Below, in pieces: positions 35,987 to 44,888 of a stretch of 46,913 nucleotides of DNA (the stretch's first letter is position 1; every line of letters begins with the position of its first letter). The position numbers and the translations under genes are program-made. The stretch is from positions 1 to 46,913 of the forward strand of contig JBFIPU010000010.1 of NCBI GenBank assembly GCA_041609995.1, read 5' to 3'. The DNA is from JABDOU01 sp041609995. Lineage in GTDB: Bacteria; Actinomycetota; Acidimicrobiia; Spongiisociales; SHLN01. The notes under the pieces were generated by a model. It worked only from the letters and a program-made list of their open reading frames with translations. It did no database searches and was not told the DNA's origin.

Positions 35987-38653
35987 TCACAACCTGGCTT
36001 TCAGCGCCGCCCGGGCCGACGCCAGTCGCGCGACCGGCACGCGGTACGGCGAGCAGCTCACGTAATCAAGTCCGAGCGAGTTGAAGAACTGAATGCTGGC
36101 CGGGTCGCCACCATGCTCACCACACACGCCCACCTTGATCTCCGGTTTTGCCGCCCGGCCGCGCTCGGTCCCCATCCTGACCAGCTGGCCGACTCCGTCG
36201 ACGTCGATCGTTTGGAATGGGTCGGCCGGTATCACGCCCTCCTGGACATACTCGCCCAGGAATCGGGGTGCGTCGTCGCGGCTCAAGCCGCATGTGGACT
36301 GGGTGAGGTCGTTCGTGCCGAAGGAGAAGAAATCCGCCCCTTTGGCGATTTCATGGGCCGTCAGCGCCGCTCGCGGCAACTCGATCATCGTTCCCACCGA
36401 GTAATCGACGTGCAGACCGTGTTGGCCGAGGATCTCGCGGCCCACGCTGCGAACGATATCGGCCTGATGGTCGAACTCCGGCGCGAACGCCACGAGCGGG
36501 ATCATGATCTCCGGAAGCACCGTGATCCCGCGTTCGGTGCAGCGGGCGGCGGCCGTGAAGATCGCCCGGGCCTGCATCTCGGTGATCTGCGGATACGCGA
36601 TACCGAGCCGGACCCCGCGGTGACCCAGCATCGGGTTCTGCTCGGACAGGCGGTTGACCTGCCTGAGGGTGGCCTCCAGCGCGTGGATCTCTTCCAGCAT
36701 GGCGTCAACCCGCTGCAGGTTCTCCGCCCGGCTCAGCTGGAGCTTGAGATCGGTGATCTTGAGGGCCGTCTCCTCGTAGCGAGGAAGGAACTCGTGGAGC
36801 GGGGGGTCGAGCAGGCGGATCGTGACCGGGTAGCCGTCCATCGCCTCGAAGATGCCGATGAAATCCTGGACCTGGAGCGGCTCGAGCTTGGCCAGGGCCT
36901 CGGCCCGGGCCACATTGTTGGGAGCCATGATCATCTCGCGCACCGTATCGATCCGGGCCCCCTCGAAGAACATGTGCTCGGTGCGGCACAAGCCGATGCC
37001 CTCGGCGCCCAGCTCCCGCGCCTTGGCGGCGTCGATAGGAGTGTCGGCGTTGGCCCGAACCTTGAGGCGACGGTGGTCGTCCGCCCACTGCATCAGGGAG
37101 TAGTAGGCGTCGTCCAGTTCGGGTTCGATCGTGTCGACCTCGCCGACGAGGATCTGGCCGGTGGTACCGTCGACCGTGATCCACTCACCGACAGCCACCT
37201 CTCTGCCCCCGGCCCGGATCACCTTTCGCGTCTCGTCGATCGACAGGTCGGCGCAACCCACGACACAGCACTTACCGATGCCGCGGGCCACGACCGCCGC
37301 GTGCGACGTGACTCCTCCCCGGGCCGTAACGATCGCCTGAGAGGCGACCATTCCCGCGAAGTCGTCAGGGCTCGTCTCGTGGCGGACCAGGACCACGGGC
37401 TTGCCTTCATCGAGCATGGCCACGGCGGTCTCGGCGTCCAACACCACGATCCCGGCCGCCGCGCCGGGAGAGGCCGGGAGGCCCTCTGCCAGCACCGGCG
37501 CGTCGGACTCGGGAGCCACGACCGGGTGCAGGAGCTGCTCGATCTGGGAGCCATCGACGCGCTCGAGGGCCTCTTCGATGGTGATCAACCCGTCGGTGGC
37601 CATGTCGACTGCGATCCGAACCGCCGCGCGTCCTGTGCGTTTGCCGGTTCGCGTCTGCAGCATCCAGAACCGGCCGTTTTCGACCGTGAACTCCATGTCC
37701 TGCATTTCCCGGTAGTGGGTCTCGAGGCGGCCGGCGATCTCCACCAGCTCGTCATAGGCCCCCGGCATCTCCTCGGCCAACATCGAGATCGGGTGGGGGG
37801 TGCGGATGCCGGCGACCACGTCCTCGCCCTGGGCGTCCGGCAGGTATTCGCCGAAGATTCCCGGGGCTCCCGTGGCGGGGTCGCGGGTGAAGGCCACGCC
37901 GGTACCCGACGACGGCCCGGTGTTGCCGAACACCATGGCCTGAACGTTGACGCCGGTTCCCAGGTTCTCGGGGATGCCCGCAACTCTTCGATAGTCGACC
38001 GCCCGCTTGTTGGTCCAAGAGTTGAACACCGCCGAGATCGCCAGCTGCAGCTGTTGTTCCGGGTCCTCCGGGACCCGCTGGTGGGCATAGCCATAGATCA
38101 CCGCCTGCAGCCGGTCGACCAACGCCATGCTCTCCTCCACCGTAGGTTTCGGTCCTGCCTGCTGGCGGCGAGAAGTCTCGATGATCTCGGACAGGCGAAC
38201 CGCGGGCACGTTGAAGACGATGTCGCCGAACATCTGCACGAAGCGGACGCGCGCTTGCCAGGCGAACTCGGCGTCTCCGGTGGCCTGGGCGAGCGCTTTC
38301 GTCGACTCATCGTTCAGGCCGAGGTTGAGGATGGTGTCCATCATTCCCGGCATGGAGATCTTGGCGCCCGAACGCACGGAGACCAGCAGTGGGTGGTCGG
38401 TGCCTCCGAACGTCTTGCCGGTGGCCGCCTCGACCGCCGTCATGGCCTCCATGGTCTGTTCCCACATCTGGTCGGGGAATCGGTGGTTGCTCTCGTTGTA
38501 GGCACGGCAGGCGTCGGTGGTGATCGTGAAGCCGGGGGGAACCGGGAGGCCGGCCGAGGTCATCTCCGCGAGGCCGGCTCCTTTGCCGCCCAGCAAGTCG
38601 CGTCCCGCGTCCTGGCCGTCGTCGAACAGGTATACCCACTTGGTGTGTGTCAT
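35987..38653 (-). CDS. ppdK: Pyruvate, phosphate dikinase
   Basis: 888 residues, full length. Interconverts pyruvate + ATP + Pi and phosphoenolpyruvate + AMP + PPi. The N-terminal ATP-grasp domain starts with GGKGAGLAEMTSAGLPVPPGF; the swivelling domain carries the phospho-His in RGGVTSHAAVVARGIG (~residue 450); the C-terminal PEP/pyruvate barrel includes EGIGLCRTEHMFF, MLGHRGVRLGI and FFSFGTNDLTQ. GAAAGAGA lies 6 nt before the ATG. The upstream gap to the thioredoxin-TPR gene (165 bp) holds a possible -10. It may serve gluconeogenesis or PPi-linked glycolysis. No linked regulatory kinase/phosphatase gene is seen. Confidence 0.96.
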   Translation of the reverse strand: MTHTKWVYLFDDGQDAGRDLLGGKGAGLAEMTSAGLPVPPGFTITTDACRAYNESNHRFPDQMWEQTMEAMTAVEAATGKTFGGTDHPLLVSVRSGAKISMPGMMDTILNLGLNDESTKALAQATGDAEFAWQARVRFVQMFGDIVFNVPAVRLSEIIETSRRQQAGPKPTVEESMALVDRLQAVIYGYAHQRVPEDPEQQLQLAISAVFNSWTNKRAVDYRRVAGIPENLGTGVNVQAMVFGNTGPSSGTGVAFTRDPATGAPGIFGEYLPDAQGEDVVAGIRTPHPISMLAEEMPGAYDELVEIAGRLETHYREMQDMEFTVENGRFWMLQTRTGKRTGRAAVRIAVDMATDGLITIEEALERVDGSQIEQLLHPVVAPESDAPVLAEGLPASPGAAAGIVVLDAETAVAMLDEGKPVVLVRHETSPDDFAGMVASQAIVTARGGVTSHAAVVARGIGKCCVVGCADLSIDETRKVIRAGGREVAVGEWITVDGTTGQILVGEVDTIEPELDDAYYSLMQWADDHRRLKVRANADTPIDAAKARELGAEGIGLCRTEHMFFEGARIDTVREMIMAPNNVARAEALAKLEPLQVQDFIGIFEAMDGYPVTIRLLDPPLHEFLPRYEETALKITDLKLQLSRAENLQRVDAMLEEIHALEATLRQVNRLSEQNPMLGHRGVRLGIAYPQITEMQARAIFTAAARCTERGITVLPEIMIPLVAFAPEFDHQADIVRSVGREILGQHGLHVDYSVGTMIELPRAALTAHEIAKGADFFSFGTNDLTQSTCGLSRDDAPRFLGEYVQEGVIPADPFQTIDVDGVGQLVRMGTERGRAAKPEIKVGVCGEHGGDPASIQFFNSLGLDYVSCSPYRVPVARLASARAALKARL

Positions 38654-38753
38654 CCGAATCTCTTTCGCCTCGACATCTGGACCAGGTTCTTCTGGACGCG
38701 CCCGGCTGATGGCCGGTGGCGCGTACCGCGGGTGCCTCTCGGCTGTCGGGATA

Positions 38754-38759
38754 AGGGTA
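38754..38759 (-). promoter_or_regulatory. Candidate -10 (TACCCT) for ppdK, with ~95-nt leader
   Basis: On the minus strand, TACCCT lies about 100 nt before the ppdK ATG, which, unlike most first genes here, has a good ribosome binding site. ppdK may therefore have a regular leader, or be read through from the thioredoxin gene. Confidence 0.3.
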
Positions 38760-38818
38760 TTCCCTTCTCCATCCCTTCCGCCAGCTGAAGGCGAGGGCGG
38801 ATGGGGACGCTTGTTCGG

Positions 38819-39658
38819 CTAGTAGAGGGCGTTGGCCAGTTGCCGGCGGTAGGTGAGGACGAGCGGATGCTCGACGCCGAGGACTCCGAACACATCGACC
38901 ATCGCCAGCCGGGCGGTCTCTCGCTCGGGACCACCCTGGCGGACAACAACCAGCAGATGATCGAGGGCCGGTTCGTACTCGGCCCGGGCCGCCAGGGCCT
39001 GGGCGAGCTCGACCCGTTTGGCGGCATCGTCGGGATCGGCTTCGAGTTCTTTGGCCAGAGCTGCTACGTCGGTGTCCCGGTTGTCGGACAATCGGGCGGC
39101 GGCCCGCAGCCGATCCACTTCCTGGGTGGCGCTCAGCGGAGCGAGCACATCTAGTGCCTCGTCTGTCCGCCCGGTCGCGATCAGCATTTGGGCGAGGCTC
39201 GTGCCTGCCTCCTGGTGATCCAGTTGCTGCTCGAGCACCTGGCGAAACGCGACCTCGGCGGCGACATCGTCATCGGCCAGCAGGGCGTCGCGGCCTTGGT
39301 CAACGAGGAGGTCGAGCTCGTTGGGAAGCAGGGGATCGAGCCATGCCCGCACCTGGGTCTCCGGGATGGCGCCCGTGAACTGGCCAACCGGCTGACCACC
39401 GGCGAACGCCATCACATAGGGGATGCCCTGCACGCCGAACTGCTGGGCCAAGGCCTGGTTGGCATCGACATCTACTTTGACCAGGCGAAAAGCCCCGTCG
39501 TACTCATCCGCCAGTTTTTCGAGAATGGGGCCAAGCGTCTTGCACGGGCCGCACCATTCGGCCCAGAAATCCACGACCACCGGCCGCTCGTGGCTGGCCT
39601 GGAGCACCTCGCGGGGGAATTCGGCAGCATCGACCTCGACAACGTGTGGTGACTGCAT
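38819..39658 (-). CDS. Thioredoxin-TPR protein, CnoX/YbbN-like
   Basis: 279 residues. Residues 1-110 are a thioredoxin domain with the active-site motif WAEWCGPCKTLGP and the cis-Pro loop GIPYVMAF. The rest consists of TPR-like helices (ELDLLVDQGRDALLADDDV, EAGTSLAQMLIATGR and others), the layout of CnoX/YbbN. E. coli CnoX protects proteins from oxidation and hands them to GroEL; here an active CxxC is kept, so it may also be a reductase. ATG 39658 is chosen by TAACAT ending 8 nt upstream. ppdK follows by 165 bp. Confidence 0.88.
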   Translation of the reverse strand: MQSPHVVEVDAAEFPREVLQASHERPVVVDFWAEWCGPCKTLGPILEKLADEYDGAFRLVKVDVDANQALAQQFGVQGIPYVMAFAGGQPVGQFTGAIPETQVRAWLDPLLPNELDLLVDQGRDALLADDDVAAEVAFRQVLEQQLDHQEAGTSLAQMLIATGRTDEALDVLAPLSATQEVDRLRAAARLSDNRDTDVAALAKELEADPDDAAKRVELAQALAARAEYEPALDHLLVVVRQGGPERETARLAMVDVFGVLGVEHPLVLTYRRQLANALY

Positions 39659-39666
39659 GGCGATGA

Positions 39667-39672
39667 ATGTTA
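39667..39672 (-). promoter_or_regulatory. Leaderless -10 (TAACAT), gap 8 nt to ATG 39658
   Basis: On the minus strand, TAACAT ends 8 nt before the ATG of the thioredoxin-TPR gene. Confidence 0.5.
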
Positions 39673-39805
39673 CGCCAAAACCATTGGTTGTGAGCCTCAC
39701 CGTCCGGGCATCCGCGCCCCAGCAGGGCCGGGCGGAGGGCCTTTCGGGTGCCCGGGCCTCGGCGGCCACAAGCCGACTGCCGGCTGTTTGGGATCGGAGG
39801 CGCCC

Positions 39806-39811
39806 TATTGT
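39806..39811 (+). promoter_or_regulatory. Leaderless -10 (TATTGT), gap 6 nt to ATG 39818
   Basis: TATTGT ends 6 nt before ATG 39818 and sets the start of the first paralogue. Confidence 0.6.
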
Positions 39812-39817
39812 GACCAT

Positions 39818-40804
39818 ATGGCGGACCTGCGAGAACTCGAGCCGATCCGAGTCGAGCGAGATTCGCCCCGGGCCCCACCCGCCTGGTTGGGAATGACCGG
39901 GGTGGTAGCTGCGGTCGGGGTGCTGCTGATCGGGCTGGGTCTGTTCGCGTCGCTGGCCCCGGACAACGCAGCTCCGGTTGATACGATCCCTCCCGCCTCG
40001 ACGACCACGTCGGTCGCTCCGGCCGTCCGGTTTCCCGACCTCGTGGTGGCCGACCCTTCGGGCGTCCGGCTCGAAGGCCAGGATCCCCGGTTCTTGAGCG
40101 CCGGCTGCGCGGTGCGGGCGATCGACGACCTCGACGGAGGGCTGGTGATCGACCGCTGCGCAGGAGGAATCGTGCACGTGGCATCCGACGGTGAAGAGAA
40201 GGTGGTGGCCTCGGACCAGTTCGCATTGCATTTCGTCGAGCAGCTCGGCGTCGGAGGTCCGGTGATGGCCCTTGCTCTCAACGTTTCTCCGTTGATCGAC
40301 TCGGTCGACGCAGTCGGTTATGACGTGAGCGAGCGCATTGTCAGCGAACTGTCGGTGCCTCGGTTCTCGTGGTGGGCTTCCGGTGAACGTGCCTCGGTTG
40401 TGGTGGGTTTCGATCTGGGTGAGTGGGTGGTGGCCGAGGGGTGCATGCAGATCCAAACCCGGGACGATCCGCCTCAGAGTCTTGCGATCGGCTGCGCCGA
40501 CGGCGAGGAACCGGTCGTGGCCGCCGCCGTGCCCGACCGGGGAGAGCAGGTGGCGTTTGTGAGTCGAAATCCGGCCGGGGCACACGTACTGCGGATCCTG
40601 TCGATCGAGTCAGGAGACACCACGGCGTCCGTGCGTATGGAAGGCGAGCCAGTCGGCCTCGACTTCGACGGGCGATTCGCGGCAGTCGCCGTAGCGGTCG
40701 ATGGGGGAGTGCAGACGACGGTGATCGATATGGATTCATATTCGAAAAGGGAATACGAGGGTCTGGGGACGTTCATGCGATCGGCGCCGGCGTTCGGGGG
40801 GTGA
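39818..40804 (+). CDS. Membrane-anchored extracellular protein, paralogue 1
   Basis: 328 residues from ATG 39818 (MADLRELEPIRVERD). A cytosolic tail of ~28 residues, one membrane span (~29-50, VVAAVGVLLIGLGLFASLA), a Pro/Thr-rich linker, then a beta-rich domain with three pairs of conserved Cys positions (SAGCAVRAIDD, VIDRCAGG, VVAEGCMQ, AIGCADG). The later strands (QVAFVSRNPAGAHVLRILS, GLDFDGRFAAVAV) resemble one or two beta-propeller blades. It is a tandem paralogue of the next gene (same tail, span, linker and Cys layout). Probably displayed on the outer face; function unknown. Confidence 0.75.
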   Translation: MADLRELEPIRVERDSPRAPPAWLGMTGVVAAVGVLLIGLGLFASLAPDNAAPVDTIPPASTTTSVAPAVRFPDLVVADPSGVRLEGQDPRFLSAGCAVRAIDDLDGGLVIDRCAGGIVHVASDGEEKVVASDQFALHFVEQLGVGGPVMALALNVSPLIDSVDAVGYDVSERIVSELSVPRFSWWASGERASVVVGFDLGEWVVAEGCMQIQTRDDPPQSLAIGCADGEEPVVAAAVPDRGEQVAFVSRNPAGAHVLRILSIESGDTTASVRMEGEPVGLDFDGRFAAVAVAVDGGVQTTVIDMDSYSKREYEGLGTFMRSAPAFGG

Positions 40805-40808
40805 TTCG

Positions 40809-41756
40809 GTGACCCGGGACATCGAAGAGCTCGTCCCGGTGGGCTCGGATGACTCGGTCTCGCCCCGTCCTCCTAGGTGGCTCGGTATCGGGGCAGCTTC
40901 ACTGGCGATCGGGGTGCTGTTTGTCGCCCTCGGTTTGATCCGGGAGGCCGAGCCCGCCACGCCTACCTCCACAACGCTGGCAGAGGTGGCTCTCCCAGAC
41001 ATGCTGATTGCCGGCCCGGACGGCGTGTTTTCCACCGGATCGGACGAGTTCCTCACCGATGAATGCGCGGTCAAGGCCGTCGCCGATCGATTGGGAGGCT
41101 TGGTGCTCGAGGCGTGCCGGGGAGACGGGCTCGTACATCTGACGTCCCACGGGACCCGCCGCCAACTCGTGTTCGACAGCGCCTACCACCTGGACAGCCA
41201 CTATGAGCAGGCCCCCCAGCCGGGCGCAGTCGTCATGGCGCTGGGCGATCGCGGGCTGGGCGACTCGACCTCCACCTTCGTCTATCTCACCGGGTCCGAG
41301 ACCCACCTCAGTGTCATCATGCCGTCGTACCAGGATTTCGACTTTTCCCAGGAGCGGGAAACGACGGCCACGGTCGGCATCGATCGCGAGGGGGCCACGG
41401 ACGACGGTTGCCTGGTTGTCGAATCTCCTAACGGACGGTACGAGTCAGGCTGCGGGCCGGAATCCATCGAAGTGACGATGGCGGCGCTCCATCCGTTTGA
41501 CGACCGGGTCGCCTTTGTCACGGTCGACGCCGCCGGGAACGTGGTTGTCACCGTCGTCGACGTTGCGCTCGGCACGGATGTGTCCTCCTTCGATCTCGAA
41601 GCTGAACCCATCGACCTCGATTTCACCGGGAATTGGCTGGCGATCGTCTTCGACACCGGGGAGGGGGCGGTGACGCGGGTGTTCAACCTGGCGACGTACT
41701 ATTTCGAAGATGTGAGCGGATTTGCCTCCTTCCAACGGGGGCCGATCATCTTCTAG
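40809..41756 (+). CDS. Membrane-anchored extracellular protein, paralogue 2
   Basis: 315 residues from GTG 40809, 4 bp after the first paralogue, with GGGGGGTGA just upstream as ribosome binding site. Same plan as paralogue 1: short acidic cytosolic tail (TRDIEELVPVGSDDS), span at ~27-45 (AASLAIGVLFVALGLI), Thr-rich linker, then FLTDECAVKAVADRLGGLVLEACRGD aligning with paralogue 1 and a beta-rich C-terminal part with RVAFVTVDAAGNVVVTVVD. The two differ enough to be an old duplication. Function unknown; co-transcribed. Confidence 0.75.
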   Translation: MTRDIEELVPVGSDDSVSPRPPRWLGIGAASLAIGVLFVALGLIREAEPATPTSTTLAEVALPDMLIAGPDGVFSTGSDEFLTDECAVKAVADRLGGLVLEACRGDGLVHLTSHGTRRQLVFDSAYHLDSHYEQAPQPGAVVMALGDRGLGDSTSTFVYLTGSETHLSVIMPSYQDFDFSQERETTATVGIDREGATDDGCLVVESPNGRYESGCGPESIEVTMAALHPFDDRVAFVTVDAAGNVVVTVVDVALGTDVSSFDLEAEPIDLDFTGNWLAIVFDTGEGAVTRVFNLATYYFEDVSGFASFQRGPIIF

Positions 41757-41766
41757 AGCACCGGTG

Positions 41767-41790
41767 CCGGGCCGCCGGCCGGCGGCCCGG
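41767..41790. terminator. 24-bp perfect palindrome, likely terminator of the paralogue pair
   Basis: The sequence of 41767-41790 is its own reverse complement: CCGGGCCGCC, GGCC, GGCGGCCCGG. It starts 10 bp after the second paralogue and precedes the dapA promoter. A GC-rich hairpin without U tract, common in actinobacteria. Confidence 0.5.
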
Positions 41791-41815
41791 TCCTGGAGCG
41801 TAGGAGCGAGACTGC

Positions 41816-41821
41816 TACCGT
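41816..41821 (+). promoter_or_regulatory. Leaderless -10 (TACCGT), gap 7 nt to ATG 41829
   Basis: TACCGT ends 7 nt before ATG 41829 and is too close to ATG 41823, so it favours 41829 as the dapA start. Confidence 0.6.
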
Positions 41822-41828
41822 GATGCCC

Positions 41829-42716
41829 ATGAGATCCACACCTTTCGGCTCGGTGTTGACTGCCATGGTCACGCCGTTCACCCGAGCGGGGGAAGTCGAC
41901 TACGAAACTGCCTGGGAACTGGCTCGCCACCTCGTCGACACCGGCACCGAGGGCATTGTGGTGTGCGGCACCACGGGGGAGTCGCCCACGCTGTCGGACC
42001 TCGAGAAAGTGGGCCTGTTTCGGACAGTGGTGGAGTCGGTGGGCGACCGGGCAGCCGTTGTGGCGGGGACCGGCACCTACGACACCGCACATTCTGTGTC
42101 CTTGACCCGCAAGGCCGCCGACCTGGGTTGCCACGCCGTGATGGCCGTCACGCCCTACTACTCCAAGCCACCCCAGGCCGGGCTCCTTGCCCATTTCAGC
42201 GCCATCGCCGACGCCACCGACCTCCCCGTCCTTCTCTACAACATCCCAGGCCGTACCGCCCGTCTCATCGAGATCCCCACACTGAAGGAATTGGCCGAGC
42301 ATCCGAACATCGTCGGTGTCAAGGATGCAGTTGACGACGTCGAGTACACGAAGAACGAGATGGTGGCCTTGCCCGAGGACTTCGCCGTCTACGCCGGGTC
42401 CGATGCTTTCACCTTCGACATCGTCGCGATGGGAGGATCCGGGGTCGTGTCGGTTGCAACACATTTGGTGGGCAGGCAGATCTCGGACATGATCCGGGCC
42501 CTCAGGACCGACAACCGACCTGAGGCCGAACGCCTGAACGCAGCGATGATGCCGTTGTTCGGCGCCCTCTTTCTGGAACCCAATCCGATGCCGCTCAAGG
42601 CGGCACTCAGCCGGGTGTGGAAAGACGTCGGCACGCCGCGGCTGCCGTTGCTACCGGCCTCCGACGAGGTCGTGGACGAGGTGCTTGCAACCTTGGGTGC
42701 TGCTCAAAGCGCATGA
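41829..42716 (+). CDS. dapA: 4-hydroxy-tetrahydrodipicolinate synthase
   Basis: 295 residues. Condenses pyruvate and aspartate semialdehyde as the first committed step of the diaminopimelate/lysine route. Schiff-base Lys165 is in NIVGVKDAVDD; Tyr137 (VLLYNIPGRT) and the Thr pair in VCGTTGES form the proton relay; PYYSKPPQAGLLAHF is the usual loop. The start MRSTPFGSVLTAMVTPF matches the family N-terminus. The ATG of RNase J overlaps the dapA stop (ATGA), giving dapA-rnj-membrane protein as one unit, a common actinobacterial order. Confidence 0.96.
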   Translation: MRSTPFGSVLTAMVTPFTRAGEVDYETAWELARHLVDTGTEGIVVCGTTGESPTLSDLEKVGLFRTVVESVGDRAAVVAGTGTYDTAHSVSLTRKAADLGCHAVMAVTPYYSKPPQAGLLAHFSAIADATDLPVLLYNIPGRTARLIEIPTLKELAEHPNIVGVKDAVDDVEYTKNEMVALPEDFAVYAGSDAFTFDIVAMGGSGVVSVATHLVGRQISDMIRALRTDNRPEAERLNAAMMPLFGALFLEPNPMPLKAALSRVWKDVGTPRLPLLPASDEVVDEVLATLGAAQSA

Positions 42717-44335
42717 GCATCGCCATAACGTTCCTGGGCGGCCTCGGGGAGATCGGGCGCAACTGTGCGGCAATCGAAATCGACGGTCGCCTGGCGCTCA
42801 TCGACTGCGGGCTCATGTTCCCCGAGGAGGACATGTTGGGGGTGGACCTCGTACTGCCCGACTTCAGCTGGATGATCGATCGTCGCAAGGACGTGGAATG
42901 CGTGATTCTCACTCACGGCCATGAGGACCATGTGGGGGCGTTGAGCTATTTCCTGGCCGAGGTCAACGTCCCGGTTTTCGGCACCGAGCTCACCGTCGGC
43001 TTGGCCGCCTCGCGTCTGGAAGAGAATGAGATCGAAGCCGAGCTGTTTGCCCTGGACGACAACGTATGGCACGAAGTGGGGCCGTTCCGGTTCAAACTGA
43101 TCCCGGTCTCGCATTCCATCCCGCAGGGATCGGGGGTGGCGTTTGACACCGACGAGGGATACATCATCCATTCCGGCGACTTCAAGCTCGATCCCACCCC
43201 GATCGACAATCGTCCGACCGACCTTCCCACGTTTGCGGAACTGGGTCGCAGTGGTGTACGCCTGCTGTTGGCGGATTCGACCAACGCCGAGCAGGCCGGC
43301 TTCGTCGAATCCGAGTCGTCCCTGGGGCGCAACCTCTATGACATCGTGGCCGCCGCCGAGGGTCGGGTGGTGGCCGCCTGTTTTGCCAGCCACATCCATC
43401 GGGTTCAGCAGATCGTGGACGTCGCCCTGCAGGACGGCCGCAAAATCGCGTTTCTCGGGCGCTCCATGCTGCGCAACATGGAGATCGGGCGGGATCTGGG
43501 GGTCGTCGACGTTCCCGAGGACCAGGTCATCTCGATCGACGAGGTATCCGATCACGATCCCGATCGCACCATCGTGATCTGCACCGGAAGCCAGGGAGAG
43601 CCGTTTGCGGCCCTCTCGCTCATGGCAGCGGGCGAGCACCGGAACGTGAAGATCGGCCAGGGCGATACGGTCTTGATCTCGGCGACGCCGATTCCTGGCA
43701 ACGAGAAGAAGGTCTCGCGGGTGATCAACGGTCTGCTCAAGACCGGTGCCAACGTTTTCCATGGCCGCAACAGCAAGGTGCACGTGTCGGGCCACGGCGC
43801 CGAGTCGGAGCTGCTGACGTTCCTGAACGTGATCCGGCCAGAGGCATTTGTCCCGGTCCACGGCGAATACCGGATGTTGCGCGCCCACGCCGCGCTGGCG
43901 GAGGCGATGGGGGTACCCGATGTCTTCGTATGTGAGGATGGAGACCGGGTCGTGGTGGACGGTGACAAGACGTTCGTGGAGACGCGGGCGGTTCCGGCCG
44001 GCTACGTGTACCTCGACGGGTCGATGGTGGGGGATGTGAAGCGGGCGATCCGCGACCGTCGTCACCTGGCCGATGAAGGGGTGGTCGTGATCACCGTTGG
44101 AGTCGACAGCACGACGGGCGAGATCGTGTATGGCCCGGATCTGGACAGCCATGGGCTGATGGACCAGCCGGAAGATGTGCTGGCCCGCGTCGCCCGCGAG
44201 ATCGAGGACGCCATCAGGAGCGGCAACCCCGACCCCGATGCAGTCCGTCGCCACGTCTACGACACTGCCCGGCGGGTCATCCGGGTCGAGACCCAGCTGC
44301 GGCCGGTGGTGCTTCCGGTGGTGATCGAGTTTTGA
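42713..44335 (+). CDS. rnj: Ribonuclease J
   Basis: 540 residues. Metallo-beta-lactamase/beta-CASP RNase: the zinc motif THGHEDHVGA starts at residue 67, FLGGLGEIGRN is the N-terminal signature, IIHSGDFKLDPTPID and LLADSTNAEQ are further metal-site blocks, and SGHGAESELLTFLN plus FVPVHGEYRML are beta-CASP motifs. It processes and degrades mRNA from the 5' end and by endonucleolytic cuts. In a genome with mostly leaderless mRNAs its 5'-end preference would be of interest. The ATG overlaps the dapA stop; its own TGA overlaps the TTG of the next gene. Confidence 0.95.
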   Translation: MSIAITFLGGLGEIGRNCAAIEIDGRLALIDCGLMFPEEDMLGVDLVLPDFSWMIDRRKDVECVILTHGHEDHVGALSYFLAEVNVPVFGTELTVGLAASRLEENEIEAELFALDDNVWHEVGPFRFKLIPVSHSIPQGSGVAFDTDEGYIIHSGDFKLDPTPIDNRPTDLPTFAELGRSGVRLLLADSTNAEQAGFVESESSLGRNLYDIVAAAEGRVVAACFASHIHRVQQIVDVALQDGRKIAFLGRSMLRNMEIGRDLGVVDVPEDQVISIDEVSDHDPDRTIVICTGSQGEPFAALSLMAAGEHRNVKIGQGDTVLISATPIPGNEKKVSRVINGLLKTGANVFHGRNSKVHVSGHGAESELLTFLNVIRPEAFVPVHGEYRMLRAHAALAEAMGVPDVFVCEDGDRVVVDGDKTFVETRAVPAGYVYLDGSMVGDVKRAIRDRRHLADEGVVVITVGVDSTTGEIVYGPDLDSHGLMDQPEDVLARVAREIEDAIRSGNPDPDAVRRHVYDTARRVIRVETQLRPVVLPVVIEF

Positions 44336-44784
44336 CGGACCGCCTTTCTCAATACCGGGAACGCCTGTTGGCGGGCGTCAACGAGAATCTGGACGAGGGC
44401 GAAATGGCCGAGTCGGCGGTGCTGGTCCAACAGCGGGCGCGCTGGGCCCTTCCTCTCGGCATCGCCGCCGGGCTGGTGGTGGCGGCGCTGGCGGGAGAAG
44501 GCAATGCGTTGCTGCGTGGCGGCCTCATCGGGCTCAGCATCGCCACCGTATTGATGTACGGCACCACCTTCTATGCCCTGGCGCGGACGAACAAGGGGCT
44601 CATTCTGGCCAAGACCAGCAAGTGGTCCCAGAACAAGGTGTTGAGCGTTGAGCGCAGGCTCTCGCACGACGCCCCGGTCGAAACCCGCCCCGGGCTGCTG
44701 ACCGACCGGCTGGTCATCGAGGGCGATCGATTCATGATGAACCGGCAGTTCCGCACCGTGCTCACCCAGATGACCGAGGGCTAG
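44332..44784 (+). CDS. Small membrane protein following RNase J
   Basis: 150 residues. TTG 44332 overlaps the RNase J stop (TTGA), the same junction type as at 32821-32824. Two membrane spans: ~40-55 (LPLGIAAGLVVAALAG) and ~62-82 (GGLIGLSIATVLMYGTTFYAL). The C-terminal part (ILAKTSKWSQNKVLSVERRL and RLVIEGDRFMMNRQF) is strand-rich and may be a small PH-like domain. No family recognised. Translation is coupled to RNase J, so a link to RNA turnover at the membrane is possible but speculative. Confidence 0.65.
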   Translation: MTDRLSQYRERLLAGVNENLDEGEMAESAVLVQQRARWALPLGIAAGLVVAALAGEGNALLRGGLIGLSIATVLMYGTTFYALARTNKGLILAKTSKWSQNKVLSVERRLSHDAPVETRPGLLTDRLVIEGDRFMMNRQFRTVLTQMTEG

Positions 44785-44806
44785 GCGGGCCCCCGGCCGG
44801 AGCACG

Positions 44807-44823
44807 CGCGCGCAGGGCGCGCG
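44807..44823. terminator. GC hairpin in the gap before ftsK
   Basis: CGCGCGC (44807-44813) and GCGCGCG (44817-44823) form a 7-bp stem with an AGG loop, 22 bp after the membrane protein stop. It may end the dapA-rnj transcript; there is no U tract. Confidence 0.35.
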
Positions 44824-44872
44824 GGCTCGAGCACAGAGCGCGAAAATCCTCCTTATGCCCGGCAGCGGTCGG

Positions 44873-44878
44873 TAGGGT
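44873..44878 (+). promoter_or_regulatory. -10 element (TAGGGT), gap 10 nt to ATG 44889
   Basis: TAGGGT ends 10 nt before the ftsK ATG, so the message would start within a few bases of the codon; no ribosome binding site is seen. Confidence 0.5.
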
Positions 44879-44888
44879 TCGGCTCCCT

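Noticed and set aside
36113..38788. Very long open frame (891 codons) on the plus strand opposite ppdK
   Set aside because: It mirrors the ppdK coding frame in a GC-rich genome, has antisense composition (Arg/His/Asp/Gly-rich) and no motif, start signal or neighbour logic.
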